From Perkinsus chesapeaki (Eukaryota > Perkinsozoa > Perkinsida > Perkinsidae): a stretch of DNA of 64,000 nt. The stretch spans positions 9,085 through 73,084 of the forward strand of contig JAAPAO010000092.1 of the NCBI GenBank assembly GCA_013115145.1. The letters run 5' to 3'. This document shows, piece after piece, positions 34,242-45,038 of this stretch; the first letter of the stretch is position 1; each line of letters starts with the position of its first letter. The translations under genes were made by a program, and so were the position numbers. The notes beneath the pieces are model-generated. The model was not told the origin of the DNA, made no database searches, and saw only the letters and a program-made list of their open reading frames with translations.

Positions 34242-35667
34242 ATGTCATCTCATCGTTTAATCTCCTCGATAGCAGGTCGCCGAGCATTCGCCTCAGCTAC
34301 CAGGGAAGAGCTTCCTCGCGGAGTTTTCCGTTCGTTCGAGAGGAACTCCTCACCACCAGATGGAGGAGCCTCGTCCGCACAAGATGGTCAGTTGCCAGCG
34401 GGGATAACGAGGGTGACAGGACGCGGTACGGGAGCAGGCCAGCTGTGGCCGGGAGAGGGGAACAGATCGAACGTTAGAGAAGATATAGGCGATGTGCCGA
34501 AGGAGCTTCCGAAGGGAATGGCCAGAGTTGGTAGGGATACTCCAAATGTTAAGCTGCGGCGTCCCCCACCCCCGCCACCTGAAGAGCCGGCAGGGATGAG
34601 GCTTCCTAAGGGGCTTGTAAGGGTTGGTAATGCCGAGAAGAGAGCGGAGAGAGGCCTGCCTAAGGGGGTCACCCCGATTAGCGGAGCAAAAGATGGTATG
34701 GAACTCGACGTGGATGAGGGGGAGCTACCACGTGGGTTGAAGAGAATGACAGACGTGAACGCCGCCCCGGTGAGGAAGGAGAGTTTGGAAAATATTTCAA
34801 TTGAGAGGCGGAGCGAAGCTTATAGAGGATCTATGAATCAACAGTCTGATGCTCGGTTGGCAAGTGGTACCATTCCGGTGGTTCAGCGACCGACGATGTA
34901 CGGCGGTGTTATGATCACTCCGGTGGAGACTAGTGAGTTGCATTGATAAGCTTATTTTCGACACTCCTTTGACAGGCGAACCATCACCAGCCAGCTTGCC
35001 TGTACCGAAGTCATCTAGAGAGATTGCAGCTGAAGTGACACCAGCTGCGGTCGACATATTGAGGGCGTATTTGTCAGGGAAAAAAGAGGTAGAATGGGGA
35101 ATGCAGGATGCCGGGATCGAACGGGGGTCATTGCTTTCAGCCTGCTAGAATGGTCCTTGCACTGAGGCAACTAGCTGGCCATCATCAGAATGTTGAGAAG
35201 ATTGAGGGGCTCGAGAATCTTCAGGAGTAAGTTTGCTTTCCGAGCATCTTGTTGTCAGCTTGCGGTAAGGTATCAGCGCTTGCTTGAGGATATGGGTGCA
35301 TCTTTCGACTTGGCAAGATTCTCAGGAGCGGAGGTATCTGAGGTTGCGGAGTATTTGCGAGTAAGATACGAAATAGGTCAGATTGTTGCCATGTCGGTTG
35401 CAGATACTAGGCGCTCCGGGTGTTACTGATCCCTCTAAGCAGCTGGCCAAACGACTAAGCGTAATATAATCGCCCGTATCTCCAATCTATCATTCGCTCA
35501 ATTCTCAGTTTCAAATTTGTGAGCGTCTCCATGAGCTCAGCCCAGTTGAGAGGATACGGACCATATATGTCATCACTACAGTAGGATTGGACAGGTCTCT
35601 TAAGGCGGGCGCTGGAATGATCTTCAATGGGCCATTTAAACGTATTATTCATAACGAAATTGTATAG
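34242..35667 (+). CDS. Probable mitochondrial protein with LPxG repeats and a helical C-terminal region
   Basis: ATG at 34242. Residues 1-20 (SSHRLISSIAGRRAFASA) look like a mitochondrial presequence. Residues 24-180 hold six spaced copies of a short motif (LPRGVFR, LPAGITRV, LPKGMARV, LPKGLVRV, LPKGVTPI, LPRGLKRM) separated by Pro/Gly-rich linkers. The C-terminal half (exons at 34976-35088, 35141-35227, about 35274-35355, 35400-35459, 35509-35667) is predicted all-helical, e.g. AAVDILRAYLSGKKE, ARMVLALRQLAGHHQ. The intron at 35089-35140 has an antisense tRNA-like core. Stop TAG at 35665-35667. It resembles the helical repeats of organelle RNA-binding proteins in style, but I cannot name it. 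Confidence 0.65.
35089..35140 (+). repeat. 52-nt intron with tRNA-like core (class B), antisense
   Basis: Phase-0 intron joining SGKKE to PARMVLALRQ. On the minus strand the core reads CCGTTCGATCCCGGCATCC then TGCA, matching a T-arm and 3-prime acceptor end. Confidence 0.75.
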
Positions 35668-35957
35668 CAGAAGGTACGAGATGACAGTGGGTATAGTTTA
35701 GCAATTTTCCAATGTACCCAATACTAGTAGTTGCAAGCTGTTAGTAGATCAAGCCAGTATAATGCAGCAGCCTATCCGGCTACGGGGTGGCCCAGGAAAT
35801 GTGTTTTTTGATCAAGTATAAATTATACCACCAAAATACCATTTATTAGGGGCTAATAGATTCCTACCATCGCCCTTGCCATCCATTCTCCCTAGCCACC
35901 CCTGAACTTGTGAACATTGCGAGCTCCGTTTTATAGCAGCATCTTTAGATCTATTTT

Positions 35958-38562
35958 ATGGTTTTTATTACATTTGAGTCATCACAGTTAGTTATTGATG
36001 TATTGAATATGCGGGCGGAGCGAAGCGATTTTTGTTTTTCATTTTTAGTGGTTGGGATTGCGCCTGGATGATTACACTCATTGGGCTCTACAAGAGTCGA
36101 TTGATGATTGGATTGATTCACCAGAGGTCGATGATGCCACAGTGCTGCCGGCATTGTAGGTCGAGAATTGGAGATTTTGTGAATGGGGAAATGTTGGCAG
36201 GTATCTCTTGTGCGAACCGGGTATGAGAAAGCGAAGCTATAAGGTCTTGGCGAAACCCAAAGTGAGTATCTTAAGTCGAAGCGCGGAAGGTGCGTGGGAG
36301 GTTGGATCAGGTCTTTACGAGAATGGAGGGAATGGTTAATCGTTTGGAAATTGACCAGTTAGTGGACATGGTGAGGGCCTTAGGGAAGCACCAAGCACAG
36401 GTGGGACTTGCGAGATTCTGCAAAATGCGCACGGGTTCTTTTTCAGAAGTCTATAGTGGTGAAGGCCCTGGAGCGACTTGAGGCAAATCCCGAGAAGATC
36501 TCCGATGGCAGTCTACCTTCTTTGGCGCCCTTCTTGCAGTACGAAAGGTCGTGGGTTCGAATCCCAGCGACGGCATTTTTAGGTCGACTGAAGCTGGTAG
36601 CCCAGATCTTAGTGGCGTTGCCGCACATGCGAGAAAGAGGCTTTCTAATATCATTGCGGATGAATCATCAGTACTTTTAGAACTATTTAGAGAATAGTTT
36701 GCGCATGCGTGCATACCGCTCTTCAGATTAATCGTAACGCAGTGGCGAGTCTAGTGGTTGAGCTTGCCAAAATGCCGTCGATATCGGAAGGGGTTCTCGA
36801 TGAGGCTGTCGAAGTAGACTAGAGTCACTGCGCCACGAAATACTCTTTTTAGATGATTCGTCTGTCGGCAAGTCAGCTTGGCGCTGATGTACTTCCTAAG
36901 CTGTTGCTGCTCTATACCGCTGAGGGGGTGAGAATTTCGTGGCGCGCGGTCGAAGATATCCTGCATATCAGAAACCCTTGCACGAATTAGAAGTTGCTGT
37001 GATGGGTTGCCTTCGAGAGATCCAGCCGAAGGGCATCGCCAAGCTCTGCTTGGCCGCGGCTGCTGGAGGCCGTAAGATGTCTGCTTTCCGCTCTGTGAAT
37101 AGCTATCCGTTTTAGTTCGAGAGAAGGAGGCTATGGTGGCCCTTTATGGCGAATGCTTAGACCGTGCTAGAAGATTTGATCCTGAAGAGTAAGGTTGTGG
37201 GTTCGATCCCTGGTCGAGGCATTTTTAGTTTCATTGATGCCTTTTATTCCATGAGCTTGGCTGGATTAGTTAATGACGATGCTCTTGTCGATAAGGTGGA
37301 TATCGAAAAGGTCAGCTTGTCACTTGTACCTCGTAGGAAGCATTCCTCTGCTGTAGATCATTCGTAACTCCCCAGTGTCGGCTCTGCCGTCTCTCGCTTG
37401 GTCGCTGGTAGTTGCCAACTTCAATCGTCCCATGCCGTGGAGTGTCCTCTGTAAGCCGCCGCCTTGCAAGTCTGTTTAACACCGATGTGAGCAGGCTCGA
37501 GAATTATCCAGGATCCTACGAGAGCTATTGGCGATGTACAATTCGATGCCATGGGCGTCTGTGTTAAGGGGGATCCTCATCAAGCCGCTTTGTTGTAAGT
37601 TCCCTCATGCGACCTTTAGTGTATCATGCACGGTTTGAGCTTAGATACGAAGCACTGGCTAGCGCAGCAGCTATGAAATGGTTTGTGATAGACGAGCCGT
37701 CCGTAGTTGCCGGTATGGAGAGCTGGAAGGCTGCTTGGACAAGTAAGTTTTGCCGTCCTGGAAATCTGTCGCACTCCCCAGTTCAATTAGACTCTATTGA
37801 ACAGGGTGAATCTTGCTGGAAATTTTATTTCGTAAATCTCCGCCATGATCAGGCCTTCAACAGCAGCAAGATCCCTCCAGTCGAATGCCATGGACTGATA
37901 TCCTTAACAAGGTAAGTTGCCACCCGTCATAATCGATTATTCGGGCGAGCGCTACTTCCTCAGCTGGATATCTCTCATCGAATGGACGTCGAGATCGGAT
38001 ATAAGTGGCCGTTGTGGGATGTTCCGATCCTTATGTCCGAGCTGAGCTGCGTTATCGATCCCAAATTGAAGAAGTCACAGATTGTTCATTATTACAGCGG
38101 GCTGACAACAGGGACGGCGAAGTTGAGGCATAGGATATGGAATGCTAAGTGAGAGAGAAGTGAGGCAGATCGATGAGGCATCACCTTGTCAGAGGTTACG
38201 CGGTGTTTGGCATTGGAGATGACCAGTTCCCGGATTCAAGTGGAGGAGCGTCGGAAGCCAATTGCGACTTCTTGGCGGGTTTACTCGATATAGTGAGTGC
38301 GCGCTTCTAGTTCGTTACCCCCCCGGAGCTAGGTGGAGCCAACGTACCTTTGTTTGCTGGCGCTTGTTTTTCAAGACAGGAAATTCGAGCACCAATTGAG
38401 GCTTACAAGAAGGACGAATTTTCAGCTTCAATTTGCTCGTCACGGGTCCGTCTAGAGTTCTCTGGAGCACTGATGAAGCTCGGATACCAGGCCGGGATAA
38501 GGGCGCATTTGCTCGTATTAGTGAAATTTATTGATCTCGAAGCTATCAATTATAATTGTTAA
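35958..38562 (+). CDS. Multi-exon helical-repeat protein (FASTK/HPR-like style), function unknown
   Basis: ATG at 35958. Exons followed in phase: 35958-35999, 36049 onward through LRLDDYTHWALQESIDDW, then LDQVFTRMEGMVNRLE, IDQLVDMVRALGKHQAQ, KSIVVKALERLEANPEK, then DLSGVAAHARKRLSNII, INRNAVASLVVELAKM, MIRLSASQLGADVLPKLLL, LHELEVAVMGCLREI, KEAMVALYGECLDRARRF and further exons to about 38562. Repeated helix pairs of about 35 residues resemble heptatrico- or RAP-associated repeats of organelle RNA-binding proteins; no C-terminal RAP domain was confirmed. It carries at least five of the recurrent introns: class C 36000-36048, class B 36539-36582 and 37189-37228, class A 36814-36852 and 36928-36971. 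Boundaries after 37370 are uncertain. Confidence 0.65.
36000..36048 (+). repeat. 49-nt intron with class C core
   Basis: Contains GGCGGAGCGAAGCGATTTTT plus GT (36014-36035), identical over 22 bp to 63560-63581. Phase 0 between SSQLVID and WLGLRLDD. Confidence 0.7.
36539..36582 (+). repeat. 44-nt intron with tRNA-like core (class B), sense
   Basis: Between donor GTACGA and acceptor TTTTTAG the intron contains GTCGTGGGTTCGAATCCCAG and then CGACGGCA: a B box, a 7-nt T loop and a 3-prime acceptor-like strand, followed by a five-T run overlapping the splice acceptor. Splicing joins SLAPFLQ to STEAGSPDL in phase. Confidence 0.85.
36814..36852 (+). repeat. 39-nt intron with class A core, antisense
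   Basis: Phase 0 between LDEAVE and MIRLSASQ. Reverse complement contains GTATTTCGTGGCGCAGTGAC. Lies 75 bp from a sense-oriented class A intron in the same gene. Confidence 0.85.
36928..36971 (+). repeat. 44-nt intron with class A core, sense
   Basis: Phase 0 between LLLLYTAEG and the KPLHELEV block. Core AATTTCGTGGCGCGCGGTCG directly after the donor. Confidence 0.85.
37189..37228 (+). repeat. 40-nt intron with tRNA-like core (class B), sense
   Basis: Almost the whole intron is the core: donor GTAAGG, then TTGTGGGTTCGATCCCTGG, TCGAGGCA, then a five-T run and AG. Splicing gives RRFDPED to FIDAFYSM in phase 2. Confidence 0.85.
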
Positions 38563-38689
38563 TTTGAGAGCTGCATCCTGTTACTCAAATTAGCTCACTC
38601 GACTTACCGCAATGCATACTTTTCAACATTCTTCTTGATGTAGACGACGCTCGTGAAATTGACAAGAAATCTGATGGCAGTTACGATGA

Positions 38690-39170
38690 GAATGACTAAG
38701 AACTTTTAGGTGGTAAAAAACCAGATGAATAGCCAACGGCTGTCTGAGTTTGAGATACAGAAAACAGAGCGTCCCAACAGAAAGAACCCGCGAAAAGGCG
38801 GCGGCGGGGGAAAGGGAAAGGTCGTCGATTATGCAGCAGACCGAGCAAAGAAGGAGGCAAGATGGTTGAGGAGATAAGGCACATGTTTCCGATAAGTTGT
38901 GAACGCGTTTCGACTTGCTCGTCGAATGATTTGTGTTATTGCATTCTTTAATACACGACAACGTAACGGTGTAAAAAGCTAATGCGAAAGTTGAGAAGAT
39001 GTGGGGAAAGCCGAGGCGGTGGCATTCAACCGTGGTAATGAGGTCGAAGCCACTGATAAGCAATTACTGGCTACGAGGCTACCAGGCATTAAAGTGGTGG
39101 TGTTAGACACTTGCCGTTCTTTCACTCGGTGGAAGGAATGGAAGCTATCGGGAGGACATATGCTCATATG
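38690..39170 (+). CDS. Candidate exons of a small or adjoining plus-strand gene
   Basis: After an acceptor near 38710, a basic exon (MNSQRLSEFEIQ, then a Gly/Lys-rich patch KGGGGGKGKVVDYAADRAKK) is open, and a later frame at about 39000-39165 reads AFNRGNEVEATDKQLL to HMLICTP and stop. These may be the last exons of the upstream helical-repeat gene or a separate gene. No domain recognised. Confidence 0.3.
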
Positions 39171-39520
39171 TACACCCTAACACTTCATAATGCTAAGCGA
39201 TGATACACTAGTTGATTATAAACCTATCGTTTGGAAACGTTAAGACGGATAGGATAATGAACGTTCCTTGAATACAAAGGTATCTTTCAAAATCTGTGTT
39301 GGTGGAGTTATCATCTTAGTCCCCGGGGGCAGTCAGCCGCGCCCGTCTTTGGTTTTCAAGAACTTCTCGTGGTGGCCTCTGAACAGGGGGGTGTGATTCT
39401 CAACCGCTAATGGCCAAGATTCGATAAGACTTCTACGTTATGTAACCTACTGTAATGTTGTTTCAAGAATTGATGGAATAAAGCAGTTATAAAAGTTTGT
39501 CTCGTTTTGTTTGTTTTTTG

Positions 39521-41543
39521 ATGCCATCCTCGTTACTGGCCTCCTCAGCACTCCGCTTGGCTCCGCCATTACTACCAATATTGCCACCATTGATTAAACT
39601 AGGGCAGTTAGTTGCGCCGGTCAGCCTCTACCGTGAATACCCATGCCACAGCCGTTGTTGCAGTTCCTTGCCAAGATAGCGGCTAAAGGAGCTCTCGGTA
39701 AATACATACTTGCATCGAAGACGAAAATCCTTATTGGCTCCAAATGGACGGCTAAGGCACTGCCTCTCGCTCGAGTGTAGCTGAGCCCGCAGTGGGCTGT
39801 GTGAGCTTGTGGCTGTGTAGATACTCCATTAAACGAAAAGCAGACGGCAAGAGTCAAGACGAGTATCATTTCTGGATATTTGACAAGTCAATAGCCGCGG
39901 TATCGATTCTCACCGCAACCCTGACGACGCTGATCGTTCTCGGAAGCCTCGAGAGGAATCCGTTCAACGAAAGGTGCACTGAAGCTCCAGCGAAAAGAAG
40001 TGTTGCAGTATTCTCTATAGATGGCGCCTTTTGCATTTATCAATTGGAGAGGAGAGGGAGCTCGGAGAGGCCGCGGCAAAAGCGATCCTGGACGATTGTT
40101 TTTCAAACGGCGTGCGTCGTCTCTGGAAGGGGAGAGCAAGTCCTACTTAGGCTCATGCTGTGCTCCCCTCCGAGCATCCACTTAGTAGGGAGATTGTAAG
40201 AATAGTCGACGCGCTGAATAATGAGTTGCCGCAACTGCTGGAAGATTACTTCAAGAGGTGAGGCTTGTCAGTCGTAGCGAGAACGCATCTCTCTGTTAGC
40301 TCTGGGGTCTCTCATCATGCCTGGGAGGAGGGGAAGAATCTGATTCCGCAATGGAAGGTGAATGCTGCCAACACCCACCGGCCTGTCTAGCTCGCCAGCT
40401 CCAGGTTCACGTACTTCTCTCGGACACTTGCAACGCCACATGTCTGCCAAGCGGCGATGTTTTCATCTATGCCGGATGCATTGCGAGGTGTGGCAACGAT
40501 CTCTGCGACTAGGGTTCGAAATTCCCAGCAGATGCGCAAGTCGAGATCGTCTGGCAGCCATTATAGCCCACGAGATGGCGCATGTAATTAGTCGACACGG
40601 TAGTACCCCATATGCGGTCACCGTGCTGCCTAGTACCCTTTTCAGGTGCAGAGCAAATTAGCGCCGCTGCGATCATGGACGTGCCGCTCGGGTGAGACTC
40701 TGTCAGCGGCTATAATGATACAATGACAGATACTTCTCGTCTATCTTAACACTATCTATGACGGCATTTGGTATCTTTCGTTACATTTTCATGTGGCATC
40801 GGCCACCTACGAGTTGGATCGTTGATTTACCGTAATGAGCCTCATAAACACAAAAGGCCATTAGCGTTTAAGGTACTCTCGTCATTGTGAGCATGAAGCT
40901 GATGTTCTTGGCATGGAGCTAATGAGCCGAGCGGGATTCGACCCAAGAGCAGCGGTGAGTTCGATATTACCGAAACATGCCTTACGCTCCTAAACTACTC
41001 ACTTTGTATTCTGTAGTGGTATGTGGTGTAAAGTATCGGCGACATCCGGCTACTAGATCTTCTTCTCCAGGACCTGCTCTTTTTTGTGATATTTCAGCAA
41101 GCCTTGTTTAGATAGGATCGCAAGCAGTTTTAGCGCTGGCCATGTCCGAGACAACTCCGTCATGGGCGCGTACACACCCCCCTTCTGAGGATCGAGCGTC
41201 AGTCCTTCGAGATAACTTGCCTCACTGCATGCAATTTTATTATGCCAACGCCTTCAAGGAAGTCATGTTCGATGCAGCGCTCGCCGTAGATGAAAGGTCT
41301 TTTGGCAACCGTCTCAAGGCGATGGTGTTTCGACAAAGAACGACGAATGAGAGACGTTTGCAAGGTCAAGGCGTCAGCTAGTTCGTGGTGATGGATGTGT
41401 TTCGTTAGATACAATAGAGTATTGGTCGCGGATACTTCGCGAGGAGACCGTTAGAGAGTACTTGAATGGTGAACTCTCAGAGGAGAACTCGAGTGTGCAG
41501 AAGAATATCAGCCGTTTACAAAAAACGCTTTCGGTTGAGTAGC
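39521..41543 (+). CDS. OMA1-like M48 zinc metalloprotease, mitochondrial inner membrane
   Basis: ATG at 39521. N-terminus MPSSLLASSALRLAPPLL is a plausible organelle presequence, then a basic region and a hydrophobic segment (SIAAVSILTATLTTLIVL). Following exons read the M48C order: YRWRLLHLSIGEERELGEAA, SREIVRIVDALNNELPQL, LQVHVLLSDTCNATCLPSGD, VFIYAGCIAR spliced to CASRDRLAAIIAHEMAHVIS (zinc motif HEMAH near 40572), AEQISAAAIMDV, a membrane segment near 40745-40830, CEHEADVLGMELMSRAGFDP (third zinc ligand), SWARTHPPSEDR, and a helical tail to TAG at 41541. About twelve introns of 36-60 nt. The family cleaves OPA1-type dynamins and DELE1-like substrates under mitochondrial stress; here function follows from the family. 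The intron at 40488-40531 carries a tRNA-like core. Confidence 0.88.
40488..40531 (+). repeat. 44-nt intron with tRNA-like core (class B), sense
   Basis: Contains GCGACTAGGGTTCGAAATTC then CCAGCAG at the acceptor. One extra base in the T loop compared with the others. Splicing (AG plus A) gives YAGCIAR to CASRDRLAA, restoring the M48 motif order. Confidence 0.82.
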
Positions 41544-43040
41544 ACGTTTCACACCCACTTGTTTTTGTGTGCCGACTAGTGGCGAACAACTGAACATCCA
41601 ACCCACGCGATCAGTCATAGATAAATACTATTACTAGTAGAAGTGAGAACTGCCCGCAATGGTCTTCCGAAATAGTTTACCACTATACCTCCCGCCGAGC
41701 GGAATATACACTAGTTAAGAAGTATGCGGACTGCGCCCGGCAGCCTGGGCACGCCTAGCGACTCTTCAGTCATAGAATTACAAACTTCTAGCTGCCACAT
41801 CACCATGTTTCGAACCTAGAATGTATCGATCGGAAATTCCTAGCCCATTAGCCATTTCCCCGAACGAAATTAAGGCACCGGCAATAGACTGGTGCCATTA
41901 GCTCTAAGTGGATTACCGTCAAATACGGAATGTTTGATGAGATTACAGAAACTACGCTAGCGCTACCTGGAGTGTGCTCAAGCTCGGCATAAGCTTTCGT
42001 AAGGTGTTTACAGCCATAGCAAAGCCTTCTCGAGTTTTGAGTAAAGCCGCTTCACCAATCATAGCGGGTGACGCGGCAAACGTCGTACTCCAGCGCTCAC
42101 AACTCTTATTTGCCATACGAGCGACCCCAGATCGATCCTTGGTGGAAGCACCCGAGGTTCCAAAGCTCCCTTGTTGAGTTACGCCGTTGATCAGCTGCTA
42201 CCGCAACATATGTTACTGTGATGCTCGATTTGGCATTCAAAATTCTCGAGCAATTTTCCAGTCGAGTGTTGATCCGCGTCACATCATTTAAGCCTCGAAC
42301 CTCTGTATCGTAGTCCACGACTCGTAGATCCATTAATAACTGTATAATATATTATCGTTGCTAGTGAGTTGATCTTGGTGGTAATACACTGAGTGCCCGG
42401 CACTCCTTGTCGACATTCGATTAGCATTCGGATAGAATATACAACGAGGTATCTTAGCACCGTACGATGTACGTGTACCTCGGACCAGGATGCACTTGAA
42501 TTACTCGTAACCTGATTTTGTAGCTTTGGGAAAACATTATCGAGCCAATGCCGGACTCCGCTGCCCTGAGATCATACCAGTAGGAGTAGACGGCTTATTG
42601 CGACGCTTCCGGCGCCATGCCGCCCCAATGGGGCATCACGTATCGGCGACGCGGCGACGTGCGTGAAGCTATTGCTAAGCTAGCCTTGGGGGATTTCCGA
42701 CTCGGGCACTTTCCCATGACCGAATAGATTAGACCGGTTAGATAGGTTAGTCGTAGGCAGTGCCTACGGTCGAATATGCCTCACACTGTCATGGTGTCAC
42801 ACCATTGGTGTGTGTAGTTGTGTATTTATAGGCCTTTTTCCATATAGGCAGTCGCCTTGTATCCTCCATTTAAAAATGCCTTGGCGAAAAGTTCACTCAG
42901 TATAATTGAATGGCCAGGTGATAGCCTCGTCTCCGCCTTTAGTAAGTGCCCCTCATGAGCTAGCCATCATCTACACATGTTGAGCAGCTACTTCACTCCA
43001 AGGAGTATCTTCACTGTAGCCTTTGTGTTTTTCAATATCA
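41544..43040. other. Intergenic with one weak minus-strand gene candidate; upstream region of membrane paralogue 1
   Basis: 42860-43040 is alignable with 49420-49570 upstream of paralogue 2 and probably holds the shared promoter. A small near-palindrome (CACACCATTGGTGTG) is at about 42798. The remainder holds the candidate at 41930-42333 and nothing else recognised. Confidence 0.45.
41930..42333 (-). CDS. Candidate two-exon minus-strand gene, unknown function
   Basis: ATG at 42333 opens MDLRVVDYDTEVRGLNDVTR and a helical stretch (INTRLENCSRILNAKSSITV). A second open frame (about 42170-41962) reads ARMANKSCERWSTTFA and MIGEAALLKTREGFAMAV before a donor-like GTAGCG. The helical, leucine-containing sequence suggests a coiled coil. 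No family recognised. Confidence 0.35.
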
Positions 43041-45038
43041 ATGTCTGTCCCCTCAAGTGTGGCCTCAACACTAACTCACTCCGATAGTGAATCGCCATCG
43101 TCACGGAAGATTCGCGAACATGGCGTAACCAGCAAGTAATTTGTCACAGACTCGGTTCGCGGTGGAGACTCCTTCAGGGCATTCTTCTTCACTTGCTGCA
43201 ACGCTCTCATCTCGCAAGCCCTCTCGACTCCGTATATGTTCACTACTGCTGGATGGATATCTTTTCTATCACAGGCTTTGACAGTACTATTAACGTTCAT
43301 TTCGACAGAACTTCTCAGAAAAGTACTTCAGAGCGAGCAGGTACTGCAACACTATATTGCAGTGAGCTATTATAAACTCTTAGATACGTGCCTATGGGGA
43401 TGAGAAAGGCGTGCCACATTTCGAGAGAGAATACACATTTTTAGCTGAGTACTGCGGAGGTCGAATCGGCCGCATCATAGTTCTTCTTGTAAGCCTGTAC
43501 TTCACACACGAGCATGCTCAGATACCTTATGTCCAGAATGTATATTTAGGCCATATTTTTGAACTACTTCGCTGGCGTTGCGACAATCATCGGGGCTATT
43601 GGAGTCTGTGGTACCCTTATGGCTCCGGCAATAAGAGGTGAAAATCAGGACAGTTCACTCACTTTATCACTCGCTATCAGATGATGTTTGGATCATGATT
43701 TTTTCACTTGCTCTATTCGTTATTATCGCAGTCCCTTGGCTTAAAAAAGTTGCGGCTGTTATGGGAGTACTAGCGGTTATTGGAACTATCGGAACTATGG
43801 CTTCGTGGGTAAGTCTTCGCTCTTCAACACATGATCTGTATCATATTCATACCCTCAGGTCGGCACATCAACTGCAATTTTACCCGAGTCACACGTAGTT
43901 GAAAATATGTCTCCACGCCAGCCTCTTATGGACAACATCATCGCCGCTATCAGCCTGTCAGTCTGGACTTCTGGTGACCTGCCATCCTTGAACCCATTCC
44001 TTGGTTGTGTTGAGGGTAGGCAGCCATATGATGACTTCTAGCTTTTACCAGTACGCCTTGTTAGGTTCGAGCAACAGGCGGATCAGACTAATACTGTTTA
44101 CTTGTCAAGTCATTGCGCTCCTCTACATTTATATTATGGGTTTGGCAGGAATGCAGCTCTGCGATGGCCCTTGTAACGAATTCTATCCGGCAAGCTTCAA
44201 TGGTGAGAGCTCATTTGGCATAACTAGAAATCGGTTCATTGCGCGTTCCATATGTGTTCGATTAGGTATTGCTCCAGACCGCATTCCGCTGTGGTTGGTA
44301 TACTTCTTGTATGTTTCCATATTGATGAGGATGCTATCTATGGCACAAGCCAAGATGGTGACAATAATGGTTGCTACTGAAAAAGCCGTTTGCCATTTCA
44401 TGGTAAGTATCCATTGGACTTGATAACCAGCTGACTCGGGTGGGAGTGAGGTGCTCTAGTTTGACGGGAGATAAAGCTCTGAACATGGCGGGCAATCCTA
44501 GATTCATTTCTATGACTTACACTGGGTGACAGTCATGCCGACTTCCTTTTGTTAACTATCTCAGGCTTCATTTCACTGGACCAGCAGTCTGACGACTACG
44601 AATGCTTGGCGGATTTTTCTCCGACTTTTGCTGGTTACATCTCTTGCACTGGCTGCAGTCGTAGCGAAGAGTGAACTAGCTTATTTCCAAGTGGTGGCTT
44701 CTGCCCTCCTAACTACATGTAAGATACATCGTATCACTCAATGCTATTCCCCCTCGATAACCAGCTCTCTCTCGGAGCATCTGGTTCATAATCGTAATAT
44801 TAATAGAAAATGCAAGCGCATCGCTCGCGCTCAAATACATAGGATTATGGTGATTATTCAGAGTATCTTTTGAGATCTGTTCTCCTCAGGTTTATTATAT
44901 TTATGCCCGTTATGGTTTTATTATAAAGTGATTGAGCCACCGGCCATTCAACGCTACTTGATGTATCTGTTTGTTGTATTAATTGTCACATTCATAGCAC
45001 TGGCTACATATATTTCCTTCATGAGGGTCTTTGCCTAG
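43041..45038 (+). CDS. Polytopic membrane protein, paralogue 1
   Basis: ATG at 43041 (MSVPSSVASTLTHSDSESPS). Introns at about 43134-43175, 43343-43385 and 43481-43550 restore one frame and their borders are shared with paralogue 2. The protein has about 9 exons and 8 hydrophobic segments, e.g. SFLSQALTVLLTF, ATIIGAIGVCGTLMAPAI, WIMIFSLALFVIIAVPWL, VMGVLAVIGTIGTMASW, CQVIALLYIYIMGLAGMQLC, LWLVYFLYVSILMRML, LLLVTSLALAAVV and YLFVVLIVTFIALATYI. Stop TAG at 45036-45038. Soluble N-terminus, Ser-rich. A channel, transporter or receptor are all possible; I recognise no family. Its twin lies 6.5 kb downstream, with the open protease gene between them. Confidence 0.75.

Noticed and set aside
36506-36577. 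Complete tRNA gene ending in CGACGGCA
   Set aside because: The 3-prime half is good, but the 5-prime 40 nt is exon sequence and cannot form the acceptor or D stems. The same holds for the other class B introns.
36443-36714. Minus-strand reading with AGIRTHDL / LGFEPTTFR-type peptide
   Set aside because: These peptides are the well-known mistranslation of tRNA-like sequence (T-arm); here they lie over the tRNA-core intron and its exons on the opposite strand, so not a gene.
37607-37915. Separate small gene starting at 37607
   Set aside because: The frame is better explained as exons of the helical-repeat gene with short introns at about 37594-37643 and 37741-37779.
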